The notes under the pieces are model-generated. The model did no database searches. It was not told where the DNA came from and saw nothing but the letters and a program-made list of their open reading frames with translations. 20,817 nucleotides of DNA, taken from a virus. Below, piece by piece: positions 15,042-20,739 of the stretch. The translations under genes were made by a program, and so were the position numbers. Each line of letters starts with the position of its first letter. Position 1 is the first letter of the stretch. The stretch is taken from the IMG/VR virus record IMGVR_UViG_3300048034_000041, positions 1 through 20,817 of that record. One strand, given 5' to 3'.

Positions 15042-15232
15042 TGTTTACTATCTGGATCCACGTTAAGGCATTCTTTGCTGTTGTAGTGGTGAGTTGTGCT
15101 CATCCTGTCAATTGGGAGCAATGTGTTAGGGTGGACCAGTGGTTAATTCCTGACTTAATATATGCATGGGAACTTAAGACAGGTCAGCGTCATATATACC
15201 AAAATGAAAAACAATACCTTTTAGATAAATAA
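15041..15232 (+). CDS. Small lipoprotein-like peptide (63 aa)
   Basis: A 63-residue frame starting on the last base of the metallopeptidase stop. Its N-terminus is hydrophobic (KAFFAVVVVSCAHPVNWEQC) with VVSC as a possible lipobox, so C19 could be lipidated after signal peptidase II cleavage. The remaining 44 residues are Trp/Tyr-rich (VDQWLIPDLIYAWELKTGQ) and end in a charged tail. Short phage lipoproteins include outer-membrane spanin parts, but the usual Pro-rich or coiled features are missing. The coupling to an exported peptidase suggests a shared envelope role. It ends inside the late promoter of the next gene. Confidence 0.62.
   Translation: MFTIWIHVKAFFAVVVVSCAHPVNWEQCVRVDQWLIPDLIYAWELKTGQRHIYQNEKQYLLDK
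15224..15231 (+). promoter_or_regulatory. Candidate late promoter GATAAATA
   Basis: GATAAATA overlaps the stop of the lipoprotein-like gene. RNA would begin near 15237, 16 bases before the ATG at 15253, and would drive the run of four membrane-protein genes that follows. Confidence 0.55.
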
Positions 15233-15252
15233 AAGAGCCTTGCCGATCATTA

Positions 15253-15672
15253 ATGCCAGAAGAAGTAAAGAAGGAAGAACCTAAAAAGAAAGGTCTTCTA
15301 GGTAAAATTAAAGAGGCAGCAGATGATAAAGAAGAACAACTTGCTATTCTGTCTACTTTTGTTAGGCTCGGCATCCTTGTTTGGAGCGGCGGAATACTCA
15401 CGTTGGCGTACATCAAACTTCCACCAGCACTTGGTATACCAGAACAAAAGCTGGATCCGACTTTTATCGCCAGTGTCTTCACCGGAGTTTTAGCTACTTT
15501 TGGTGTTCAGGCAGCGAAGAAAGCAGGAGAAGGTGGAGGATCTACTGGTGGTATTACTAAAGAACAGATGGAAAGATTGATTGAGAAAGCAGCACAGACT
15601 GCACCTTCACAGACTATTCGTCTTGAGCAGGGACCAATCAAAATTTCTACTGACGATTCATACAAAATGTAA
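15253..15672 (+). CDS. Two-span membrane protein, holin-like build
   Basis: A 139-residue protein. It has a Lys/Glu-rich N-terminus (residues 1-28), a first membrane segment at about 30-55 (LAILSTFVRLGILVWSGGIL), a short Pro-rich loop, a second segment at about 70-88 (FIASVFTGVLATFGVQAA), then a Gly-rich linker and an amphipathic tail. Two helices with charged ends resemble small phage holins, but the C-terminal tail is longer than usual, so this is only one possibility. It heads four genes that all encode membrane-anchored proteins, led by a late promoter, which suggests late expression and an envelope or lysis function. Confidence 0.78.
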   Translation: MPEEVKKEEPKKKGLLGKIKEAADDKEEQLAILSTFVRLGILVWSGGILTLAYIKLPPALGIPEQKLDPTFIASVFTGVLATFGVQAAKKAGEGGGSTGGITKEQMERLIEKAAQTAPSQTIRLEQGPIKISTDDSYKM

Positions 15673-15683
15673 CGGAGAACAAA

Positions 15684-15944
15684 ATGCAAAAAGTAATTAA
15701 CGTTTTAGCACTGCTATCATTCGTAGGAACTGCTGGTATTGTTGGTGGTGGTGCTGCAGTATATCTTAATAAAGATTCTATTATTGAGAACGTAAAGGGA
15801 CAAGTCGCTGCAGCAGCAGCCGAAGCAATTACTGGTGCTCTTCCTGGAATGATGGATGCAGCAATGCCAGAACTTCCTAGTGCTACTGGTGGTGCTATTC
15901 CTTCCCTGCCAGCTGCAACTGGTCCTGCCATTGGATTCCCATGA
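15684..15944 (+). CDS. Small membrane protein, Ala/Gly/Pro-rich
   Basis: An 86-residue protein with a single N-terminal membrane segment (INVLALLSFVGTAGIVGGGA, residues 5-25), an amphipathic Ala-rich helix, and a Pro/Ala/Gly tail with repeats (MPELPSATGGAIPSLPAATG). The N-terminal segment could also be an uncleaved signal. The Shine-Dalgarno sequence CGGAGAAC lies directly before the ATG. The stop overlaps the next ATG (ATGA). Function unknown; the low-complexity tail looks like a flexible periplasmic or surface extension. Confidence 0.78.
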   Translation: MQKVINVLALLSFVGTAGIVGGGAAVYLNKDSIIENVKGQVAAAAAEAITGALPGMMDAAMPELPSATGGAIPSLPAATGPAIGFP

Positions 15945-16588
15945 CAAATCCAGAAGAGTTAGCACAAAAATATGCTACCGAGCAAGTTACCGAGCATGTA
16001 CCGAGTAAGTCACCAGTCAAAACGATTGCGCTGACACTAGGTGGGCTCTTTGCCTTGGCACATATTGGTTTGTTGGGTTATGTAATCCACAGACCAGAAG
16101 AACCAAAACTCCCTCAGGTTCCTACAATTAATATCCCCCGTGGAGATTATTCATCCTATACTATCAAAGCAGGTAAGGATGGATATGAAATTGAGTATCG
16201 TGCAAACGATCCTAAAATTCTACAGTCTGAGAAATCCCTAGAACTTCAAAAAAATCAAAGTGGTTTCTTTGGTGGCAAGAAATATGAGAACCGTCGTGAG
16301 TATCGTAGTGATCAATTCACTATGGAAGGCACCCGTAACATGGGAGGAGGTGATGTAGGTGAAGTGGGAAAGACCGGGGGTGTAAGCGCAGAGTGTATCG
16401 CGGCGGACGCTGGAGCACGATCTCAAGGTGCGATGGCAGGTAGTGCTATAGCTGCTGGTGTTGCTGTTCCTGCTGTAATGGGTATCCCATACGTTGGATG
16501 GTTAGCAGGTGGTTGGGCATTGCTCCTGGGACAGAAAGCAGGATCATCACTTGGTTCTACAGTCGGTAGTGTATTTAATGATTGCTGA
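15941..16588 (+). CDS. Membrane protein with C-terminal glycine-zipper region
   Basis: A 215-residue protein. A cytoplasmic N-terminus of about 27 residues is followed by one membrane segment (IALTLGGLFALAHIGLLGYV, about 29-48), a Pro-rich linker with VPTINIPRGDYS, and a soluble region rich in charged residues. The last 70 residues are Gly/Ala-rich and hydrophobic (GAMAGSAIAAGVAVPAVMG, GWLAGGWALLLGQKAGSSLG) and end in Cys, like glycine-zipper proteins that insert in membranes or form oligomers. It starts within the previous stop and its TGA overlaps the next ATG (TGATG). It shares the INIP motif with the next protein. No family was recognised. Confidence 0.8.
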   Translation: MTNPEELAQKYATEQVTEHVPSKSPVKTIALTLGGLFALAHIGLLGYVIHRPEEPKLPQVPTINIPRGDYSSYTIKAGKDGYEIEYRANDPKILQSEKSLELQKNQSGFFGGKKYENRREYRSDQFTMEGTRNMGGGDVGEVGKTGGVSAECIAADAGARSQGAMAGSAIAAGVAVPAVMGIPYVGWLAGGWALLLGQKAGSSLGSTVGSVFNDC

Positions 16589-17394
16589 TGGACATACCTA
16601 ACATTAATATACCGAATAATGATATTCGTATTGGTGATATTCGTGATTTAAATATTAATGTAATGCCTGATTGGATGACTAATCCTCCACAGGCAATTCC
16701 AATTTACCCACCCGTGACTTCACAGGTGGGTGTTCCTATTATTAATATACCTGGATGTGTTGAGTCTCATAGAGATAGTAGTGAGAATCAAACACTCAAA
16801 GAAGAAGATAGAGATGGTGTACAAGTATTCTGTGATGCAGGAACACCTAGTTATAATCCAATAGATTATGATCCACGTAGGTTAAAGATAACAACAGAGT
16901 CTTCTCCACCTCTACCAGTCATCCCAAACACTCCAGAAACACCAGAGACTCCTGCTGCACCAGCACCACCTAGAACTGATGCTGCAATAGCAGAGTGTCC
17001 TAGTAGAGCACAAGAATTAAAAAACCCCGTAGGAAAGATCCTAGAGGGCAATAAGAAGATTACTGGGTATGAGACAGTAGGAAAAGAATGTCTCCCCGTA
17101 TTTGAAAATTTAAATATACCTGATCAGATTGTCCAGAACATACCATCAGCAGGTATGATAACTGTTACCGCCTCAATTGCTGTAGTCGCGACGACCTCTG
17201 CACTGCTTGCAAAGCCTCTTGCTGATCTTTTGTTAAAGGTTGTGAAACCGACTGTGAAGAAGGTAATGAAGAAGATTGCGACCTTACGGGGTAAGAAGCC
17301 CCCGGTATTGTCTGCGACTGAGAGGAAGGCTGAGCAACGGGATCGGAACCGGGCGATAAAGGTGTTACGTTCGGCACTGAAACCGAAGGGATAG
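16588..17394 (+). CDS. Membrane-anchored protein, Pro-rich, basic tail
   Basis: A 268-residue protein of unknown family. It starts with Ile/Asn/Pro repeats (DIPNINIPNNDIRIGDIRD), repeats INIP at about residue 51, has a Pro/Thr-rich linker (TPETPETPAAPAPPR) and several cysteines. One membrane segment lies near the end (SAGMITVTASIAVVATTSAL) and is followed by a very basic tail (KKVMKKIATLRGKKPP), which should face the cytoplasm and leave the Pro-rich part outside. I chose the ATG at 16588, overlapping the previous TGA; the TTG at 16582 is less likely. The last 230 bases lie opposite the end of the minus-strand gene and use CGG for Arg repeatedly, unlike the neighbours, a sign of double coding. 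Confidence 0.8.
   Translation: MDIPNINIPNNDIRIGDIRDLNINVMPDWMTNPPQAIPIYPPVTSQVGVPIINIPGCVESHRDSSENQTLKEEDRDGVQVFCDAGTPSYNPIDYDPRRLKITTESSPPLPVIPNTPETPETPAAPAPPRTDAAIAECPSRAQELKNPVGKILEGNKKITGYETVGKECLPVFENLNIPDQIVQNIPSAGMITVTASIAVVATTSALLAKPLADLLLKVVKPTVKKVMKKIATLRGKKPPVLSATERKAEQRDRNRAIKVLRSALKPKG
16706..16731. repeat. Long hairpin inside a coding region
   Basis: ACCCACC (16706-16712) pairs with GGTGGGT (16725-16731). After one C-A mismatch the stem continues as GTGA/TCAC. It lies within the 268-aa gene and is not followed by a T-run, so it is not a normal terminator. Confidence 0.6.
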
Positions 17395-18169
17395 AGTGAC
17401 GATGTTGCTTGACAGTATTAACATTTTGCACTACAACGTCTGCACACACTTTAAAATAAGGACTTCTGGGGTGGAAACTTATTCCTCTTTGCATTAGTTC
17501 GCCACAATTTTTAAGTCTCGCAATCTCAAAGTCTAATCTTTTATTAGCAATCATTTGTTGCTGCATTTGAATTTGAGTATCTGCTGCTTGCTTACAACGT
17601 TCTTGCATTCCACCATCGAGTGGGAAAGAAAGTGTTGCTGACAATCCAATACTGGTGCTGTAATTTCTAGTGTCTCCAGTTCTTACTGGTTTCCTCCAGA
17701 GTTCGTGACCTGGATTATCAGGTACACCATCTCCCATCATTTCCATGGTGGTGATAGTCATGTCTGCACCATCTTCAAATGCACGAACTTCTTCGCCTTC
17801 TGAATTAATATAAGTTCTATCATCATAATGTGATTCCCATGGCCAGTTCTTCACATTCTTTTGAGTCTCTACCATCTGACCTTCAAAATCTCTGTTGTCG
17901 TATTGAGGTTCCATGTAGTGTGTCTCAAATGGATCCTTCTCATTACGAGCATGAGTGATGAATGGCGTGATGTTAGCAGTCGGTCCTTGACATGCGATAC
18001 CACCACCATATTGGTTGGTGATATATGGTCCTTGTAATACCTGAATAGCTTGGTTCGTAACTGAGCCTGAACTATTAGCTATTGGATTTGCTGTTGCACT
18101 TACACCTCCTACATCAGCAGCACTGACGGGGGAGGATACTAGTAGTGCAATTACTGGGTAAAGATACTT
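17165..18169 (-). CDS. Exported protein without recognisable start codon (about 334 aa)
   Basis: The mature protein begins with a typical signal peptide (KYLYPVIALLVSSPVSA, cleavage before ADVGG), but no ATG, GTG or TTG lies in frame near it. The next upstream start in this frame is ATG 18442, 91 codons earlier and inside the preceding gene. I set the 5' end at the Lys codon of the signal peptide as a marker, not as a proven start. After a Gly/Asn-rich part (ITNQYGGGIACQGPTANITPF) come an acidic middle, a strand LSATLSFPLDGGMQERC, a helix of Gln/Met/Lys and FHPRSPYFKVCADVVVQN. The last 90 residues are Ser/Gln/Pro-rich and read opposite the plus-strand gene. Likely periplasmic or outer-membrane; family unknown. 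Confidence 0.68.
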   Translation of the reverse strand, partial: KYLYPVIALLVSSPVSAADVGGVSATANPIANSSGSVTNQAIQVLQGPYITNQYGGGIACQGPTANITPFITHARNEKDPFETHYMEPQYDNRDFEGQMVETQKNVKNWPWESHYDDRTYINSEGEEVRAFEDGADMTITTMEMMGDGVPDNPGHELWRKPVRTGDTRNYSTSIGLSATLSFPLDGGMQERCKQAADTQIQMQQQMIANKRLDFEIARLKNCGELMQRGISFHPRSPYFKVCADVVVQNVNTVKQHRHSIPSVSVPNVTPLSPGSDPVAQPSSQSQTIPGASYPVRSQSSSLPSSQSVSQPLTKDQQEALQAVQRSSRLQQLRR

Positions 18170-18627
18170 GTGGTGTCGGTTACGCTGGTAACCTCCGTGA
18201 CCCTTTGGATCACAGTTTGATTTGTCACTCCTGGACCCATGTAGGTCTGAGTGAACTGAAATGCTGCTCCTGGTTCTGCGATCGTGAAACTCTGTCCATT
18301 TAAATCGAGACCAGAGTTGGCGCTTGTTACTTGCCCCTCTGTTCCTCCTAATGGATTCACTATCACTGAGTTTGTCGTTGGGTTCGGACTGAGGGATTGT
18401 CCCCCGTTGGTCACGTTTGTTCCCGATACTGAATATTGCCATCCGGTTGCATAGTCTATAGAGTTAATCGTTTCAGTCACCTTTGATGTTGTTTCTGTGT
18501 GGCTCGTCATGGAACCTTGCGAGAAGTTCGGGACCACGGGGACCGCCTGGGCAGGAGCAAGTATGGCACTTACACCCACCGCACTCAGGACACACCAAAG
18601 AATCGTAATAGTCTTTGGAGAAGTCAT
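18151..18627 (-). CDS. Exported beta-rich protein B (158 aa)
   Basis: A signal peptide covers about residues 1-28 (LWCVLSAVGVSAILAPAQA, cleavage before VPVV). The mature part is Thr/Ser/Val/Asn-rich with an alternating pattern expected of beta strands and almost no Lys. It contains QYSVSGTNVT and EPGAAFQFTQTYMGPG, which match similar segments of the preceding gene's product (TYSVSGSGVD, NPGSAFSYSQSYTQG), so the two are paralogs. GGAGG (18637-18641) lies nine bases before the ATG. Its stop lies within the signal-peptide region of the next gene. Probably secreted or surface-exposed; function unknown. Confidence 0.82.
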   Translation of the reverse strand: MTSPKTITILWCVLSAVGVSAILAPAQAVPVVPNFSQGSMTSHTETTSKVTETINSIDYATGWQYSVSGTNVTNGGQSLSPNPTTNSVIVNPLGGTEGQVTSANSGLDLNGQSFTIAEPGAAFQFTQTYMGPGVTNQTVIQRVTEVTSVTDTTSIFTQ

Positions 18628-18644
18628 TTTGATTGACCTCCATT

Positions 18645-18652
18645 TATTTAGT
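18645..18652 (-). promoter_or_regulatory. Candidate late promoter ACTAAATA (minus strand)
   Basis: On the minus strand ACTAAATA lies across the stop of the preceding exported gene. RNA would begin near 18639, at the edge of the GGAGG ribosome binding site, so either the start is slightly earlier or the promoter is weak. Confidence 0.4.
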
Positions 18653-19142
18653 GTAGAATCGTGAGCTCACTTACAAACTGTCCAGTAGCATTCGTACCAG
18701 CTCCACCAGCCGTCAAAGTAATAGCACCAGCAGTACTAAGAGTACCAGCTAGAGAACCAGCAGCACCAGCAGTTGTAGATGTAATGTTTCCGAAGTTTGC
18801 TACATCACCAACAGTGACTGCACTCGTTGGAATTGCATCACCTTGTGTGTAAGACTGTGAATAACTAAAAGCACTTCCTGGGTTATCTTGAGTGGCAGCA
18901 ATAGTACCAGGAGACATTATTCCACTAGTAATTGCACCAGTAGAAATTGTGTTAACTGTGGTTCCGTCAGTAGTATCTACACCACTACCAGAAACAGAGT
19001 ATGTACTTCCTAGTCTTGTGACATTGGTAGCAGCAGCATCAACGGTTAACTGAACACTAGAAGATAATTTATGAGTAAGGGCACCCGCATTCGCTGCTGG
19101 TGCTGTCATCAGTAACATAATGAAGGGTAAAAACCTTTTCAT
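18648..19142 (-). CDS. Exported beta-rich protein A (164 aa)
   Basis: A signal peptide covers residues 1-19 (KRFLPFIMLLMTAPAANA, cleavage before GALTHKL). The mature protein is low in charge and made of Thr, Ser, Gly, Ala and Val (STTAGAAGSLAGTLSTAG, ITLTAGGAGTNATGQ), as in beta-solenoid or amyloid-like secreted proteins. TYSVSGSGVD and NPGSAFSYSQSYTQG pair with segments of the next gene's product. I chose the ATG at 19142, since the TTG at 19154 adds only four residues in front of an excellent signal peptide. The late-promoter-like GCTAAATA upstream suggests late expression. Function unknown; a structural or surface role is a guess from composition. Confidence 0.82.
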   Translation of the reverse strand: MKRFLPFIMLLMTAPAANAGALTHKLSSSVQLTVDAAATNVTRLGSTYSVSGSGVDTTDGTTVNTISTGAITSGIMSPGTIAATQDNPGSAFSYSQSYTQGDAIPTSAVTVGDVANFGNITSTTAGAAGSLAGTLSTAGAITLTAGGAGTNATGQFVSELTILH

Positions 19143-19169
19143 ATGATTTACCAAAGAGGTATGTATTCT

Positions 19170-19177
19170 TATTTAGC
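19170..19177 (-). promoter_or_regulatory. Candidate late promoter GCTAAATA (minus strand)
   Basis: GCTAAATA on the minus strand. RNA would begin near 19164, about 22 bases before the ATG at 19142. It separates the exported genes from the thermonuclease and the small-gene chain upstream. Confidence 0.55.
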
Positions 19178-19206
19178 ATAAGGTTTTGTCAAATACTAAA
19201 ACGGTA

Positions 19207-19677
19207 TCATACCAAACAATCTACTAATGTTCCGTGTGCTCTACGAATCTCACGAAGTGCTTCTAGGTTCATATCTTTAGTGCCGCCATCATATGCATGA
19301 GCATATCCTTCTGCAATCATTTGTTCGTTGACTGACAGTTCAGCATCTCCGATGTAAAGCCATCCAAGTAATCTGCCGTATTTGCCCATTCCACCAACAA
19401 GCTCAGTTCTGATAACAAGATCTTCTTCTCCAGCAATTGCTGAGTTAAGACGTTCTTTAATCCAATTTGTTGCGTCAATTCCAAGTGCTTTCTCCTCTAA
19501 ATTTCTCGTCCTTTTCTCCGGCGTATCAATGCCTGCAACTCTAACTCTTTCTTTCTTGTATAAATCAAACCCGAGGTCAATAGTGACATCGATAGTATCG
19601 CCGTCAACAACACGATTAACCTTTATCACTCGGAAGTTGTAGCAGCTCTTCCTGCTCGGTGGCGTCATTGCTCCCAT
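19207..19677 (-). CDS. Thermonuclease (SNase-like, micrococcal nuclease family)
   Basis: A 156-residue protein with the staphylococcal nuclease fold: RVVDGDTIDVTIDLGF (calcium-binding D25/D27 area), ERVRVAGIDTPEKR with R46, D51 and E54 as the catalytic Arg, Ca ligand and general base, and GKYGRLLGWLY with the second catalytic Arg (R102). Such enzymes cut DNA and RNA. There is no signal peptide, so it should act inside the host and may help to degrade host nucleic acid or process phage DNA. The start at 19677 overlaps the 65-aa gene by 62 bases; the ATG at 19668 is an alternative, but the first strand (NFRVIKV) rules out later starts. Confidence 0.88.
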   Translation of the reverse strand: MGAMTPPSRKSCYNFRVIKVNRVVDGDTIDVTIDLGFDLYKKERVRVAGIDTPEKRTRNLEEKALGIDATNWIKERLNSAIAGEEDLVIRTELVGGMGKYGRLLGWLYIGDAELSVNEQMIAEGYAHAYDGGTKDMNLEALREIRRAHGTLVDCLV

Positions 19678-19813
19678 CTTTTAACTCTGCAAATGCTATT
19701 CCTAGTATATAGTAGATACAATAGAATGCCCCTGCTACAGCAAGGAACACCATAAAGATCACTGACCACACAGGGTCGTTAGGATTATCTAAAGGACGTA
19801 ATAGTAAATTCAT
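19616..19813 (-). CDS. Single-span membrane peptide (65 aa)
   Basis: A 65-residue protein with one clear membrane segment (VIFMVFLAVAGAFYCIYYIL, residues 18-37), a Pro/Asn-rich N-terminus (RPLDNPNDPVW) and an acidic cytoplasmic or periplasmic tail (KDGSNDATEQEELLQ). Its ATG shares four bases with the stop of the 26-aa gene. The long overlap with the thermonuclease start is unusual but both frames look like real protein. No function can be given. Confidence 0.78.
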   Translation of the reverse strand: MNLLLRPLDNPNDPVWSVIFMVFLAVAGAFYCIYYILGIAFAELKDGSNDATEQEELLQLPSDKG

Positions 19814-19890
19814 TTCTTAACTGGTAAAGTAAGTTCCATTCCTATTGTAAGTAATAGCACAAAAGCAAATACAAATATTCCACTCATCAT
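19810..19890 (-). CDS. 26-residue hydrophobic micro-protein
   Basis: A frame of 26 residues: MMSGIFVFAFVLLLTIG, then a short tail MELTLPVKK. It is a single membrane helix with a basic end. It begins in the stop of the 58-aa gene (ATGA at 19890-19887) and ends in the start of the 65-aa gene (ATGA at 19813-19810), so it fills the gap exactly and is linked on both sides. That fit is the main evidence that it is translated. The small size recalls short photosystem or transporter subunits, but no likeness to a named one is claimed. Confidence 0.65.
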   Translation of the reverse strand: MMSGIFVFAFVLLLTIGMELTLPVKK

Positions 19891-20063
19891 AATCTATTAC
19901 CACTATCTGCTGAAGGGATTAATTGATAAGCCATCTTATCTCTTAATTGATTGATACGTTCGTCATCATACTGCTTGAAGTTCCCTCGCTTATCAACCTT
20001 TTTATAGTAGTGTAATGCATTGAGGATGATTGCATAGTCATCTATAGTAAGTTCAAATTTCAT
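19887..20063 (-). CDS. Small helical protein, paralog pair member 2 (58 aa)
   Basis: 58 residues. It begins KFELTIDDYAIILNAL, then a Lys/Tyr-rich helix and a Gln/Arg helix (DDERINQLRDKMAYQL). I chose the ATG at 20063 because it overlaps the previous TGA (ATGA); the in-frame ATG at 20120 would read 19 residues inside the preceding gene. The LTI-D/E-D start and following helices resemble the preceding gene's product (VNLTIEDVRLLHHCV), so the two look like a tandem duplication. Function unknown. Confidence 0.75.
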   Translation of the reverse strand: MKFELTIDDYAIILNALHYYKKVDKRGNFKQYDDERINQLRDKMAYQLIPSADSGNRL

Positions 20064-20251
20064 AGTTGGTGGAATTGGTAATCTAATATCATTCGGTATA
20101 AAGAATCTCTCATGAACCATAAGTGTTCTTGTTCTTCAGCAGGTCGAGCAGGGAAACCTTCCCAACGTTCAATTCTTTTTATTACACAGTGATGTAGAAG
20201 ACGTACATCTTCTATAGTTAAATTTACTGTATAGTCTGGTTCGTTATTCAT
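20060..20251 (-). CDS. Small helical protein, paralog pair member 1 (63 aa)
   Basis: 63 residues, soluble. YTVNLTIEDVRLLHHCVIK is followed by RIERWEGFPARPAEEQEHLW and a final helix (FMRDSLYRMILDYQF). Its start and stop both overlap neighbours by four bases (ATGA). Similar in layout to the next gene's product: a beta strand with LTIED or LTIDD, then two helices. Function unknown. Confidence 0.75.
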   Translation of the reverse strand: MNNEPDYTVNLTIEDVRLLHHCVIKRIERWEGFPARPAEEQEHLWFMRDSLYRMILDYQFHQL

Positions 20252-20415
20252 GGGTTGCGTGGGTCTATACCTAGTGTTTTAAGATAGTTAACCCACCAAT
20301 CGGCATCCTTTACATACCTCCAATTTGGGACAGGTTTTCCTTGTTCTACAACATAATGTTGATAGAGAGCATCATCGATAGTCTGTGCGATCTGTAAATT
20401 CCTCTTCCTCTTCAT
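20248..20415 (-). CDS. Small protein, start uncertain (about 55 aa)
   Basis: The clearly protein-like part reads IAQTIDDALYQHYVVEQGKP, then VPNWRYVKDADWWVNYLKTL, an aromatic-rich helical protein of unknown function. I prefer the ATG at 20415, which gives 55 residues; ATG 20427 and ATG 20478 are also in frame (59 and 76 residues) but read further into the 69-aa gene, where the same DNA codes an acidic tail in another frame. None has a clear ribosome binding site. The overlap with that gene (at least 44 bases) is double coding of GAAGAGGAAGAGG as Glu-rich in one frame and Lys/Arg-rich in the other. The stop overlaps the next ATG. Confidence 0.65.
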   Translation of the reverse strand: MKRKRNLQIAQTIDDALYQHYVVEQGKPVPNWRYVKDADWWVNYLKTLGIDPRNP

Positions 20416-20581
20416 CAACGTCTGCATATGGATTGTCCAAGAATGGTCCTCGTTTTCGTAAAGGTTCTTTTCCGACATAAGAGTTTTCTGTATTAACTGC
20501 AGATACCCACACAGCTAGTTTCATTACTATAAAAATTAAAACCAGCGGCGTAAAACAACCGATTAAAATTACTGGATTCAT
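20372..20581 (-). CDS. Single-span membrane protein with acidic tail (69 aa)
   Basis: 69 residues. An N-terminal membrane segment (NPVILIGCFTPLVLIFIVMK, residues 2-21) is followed by NPYADVDEEEEEFTDRTD. GAGG (20590-20593) lies eight bases before the ATG, a good ribosome binding site. The start shares four bases with the stop of the 53-aa membrane protein (ATGA). Its acidic end overlaps the start of the next gene in another frame. Function unknown. Confidence 0.78.
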   Translation of the reverse strand: MNPVILIGCFTPLVLIFIVMKLAVWVSAVNTENSYVGKEPLRKRGPFLDNPYADVDEEEEEFTDRTDYR

Positions 20582-20739
20582 TTATGCTTCCTCGTAAAAG
20601 GTTCCCAGTGTTGCCAATTATATTTATGAATAGCCCACATACCTATGACAGGAACAAACACCAAGATAGTTGAGAGGAATCCTAATCCATATGGGTTGTT
20701 TAATACTGTGCCACAAAATCTAGCAAACTGTAGCATCAT
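20578..20739 (-). CDS. Single-span membrane peptide (53 aa)
   Basis: 53 residues starting MMLQFARFCGTVLNN. One membrane segment (LGFLSTILVFVPVIGMWAIH, residues 19-38) is followed by a Trp/His/Lys tail (KYNWQHWEPFTRK). Both ends overlap neighbours by four bases (ATGA), the same linkage seen through the whole minus-strand chain, which supports translation. Function unknown. Confidence 0.7.
   Translation of the reverse strand: MMLQFARFCGTVLNNPYGLGFLSTILVFVPVIGMWAIHKYNWQHWEPFTRKHK

Noticed and set aside
19186-19215. Possible terminator after the thermonuclease (GGTAT and ATACC)
   Set aside because: The loop is one base, the stem is short and no T-run follows on the minus strand.
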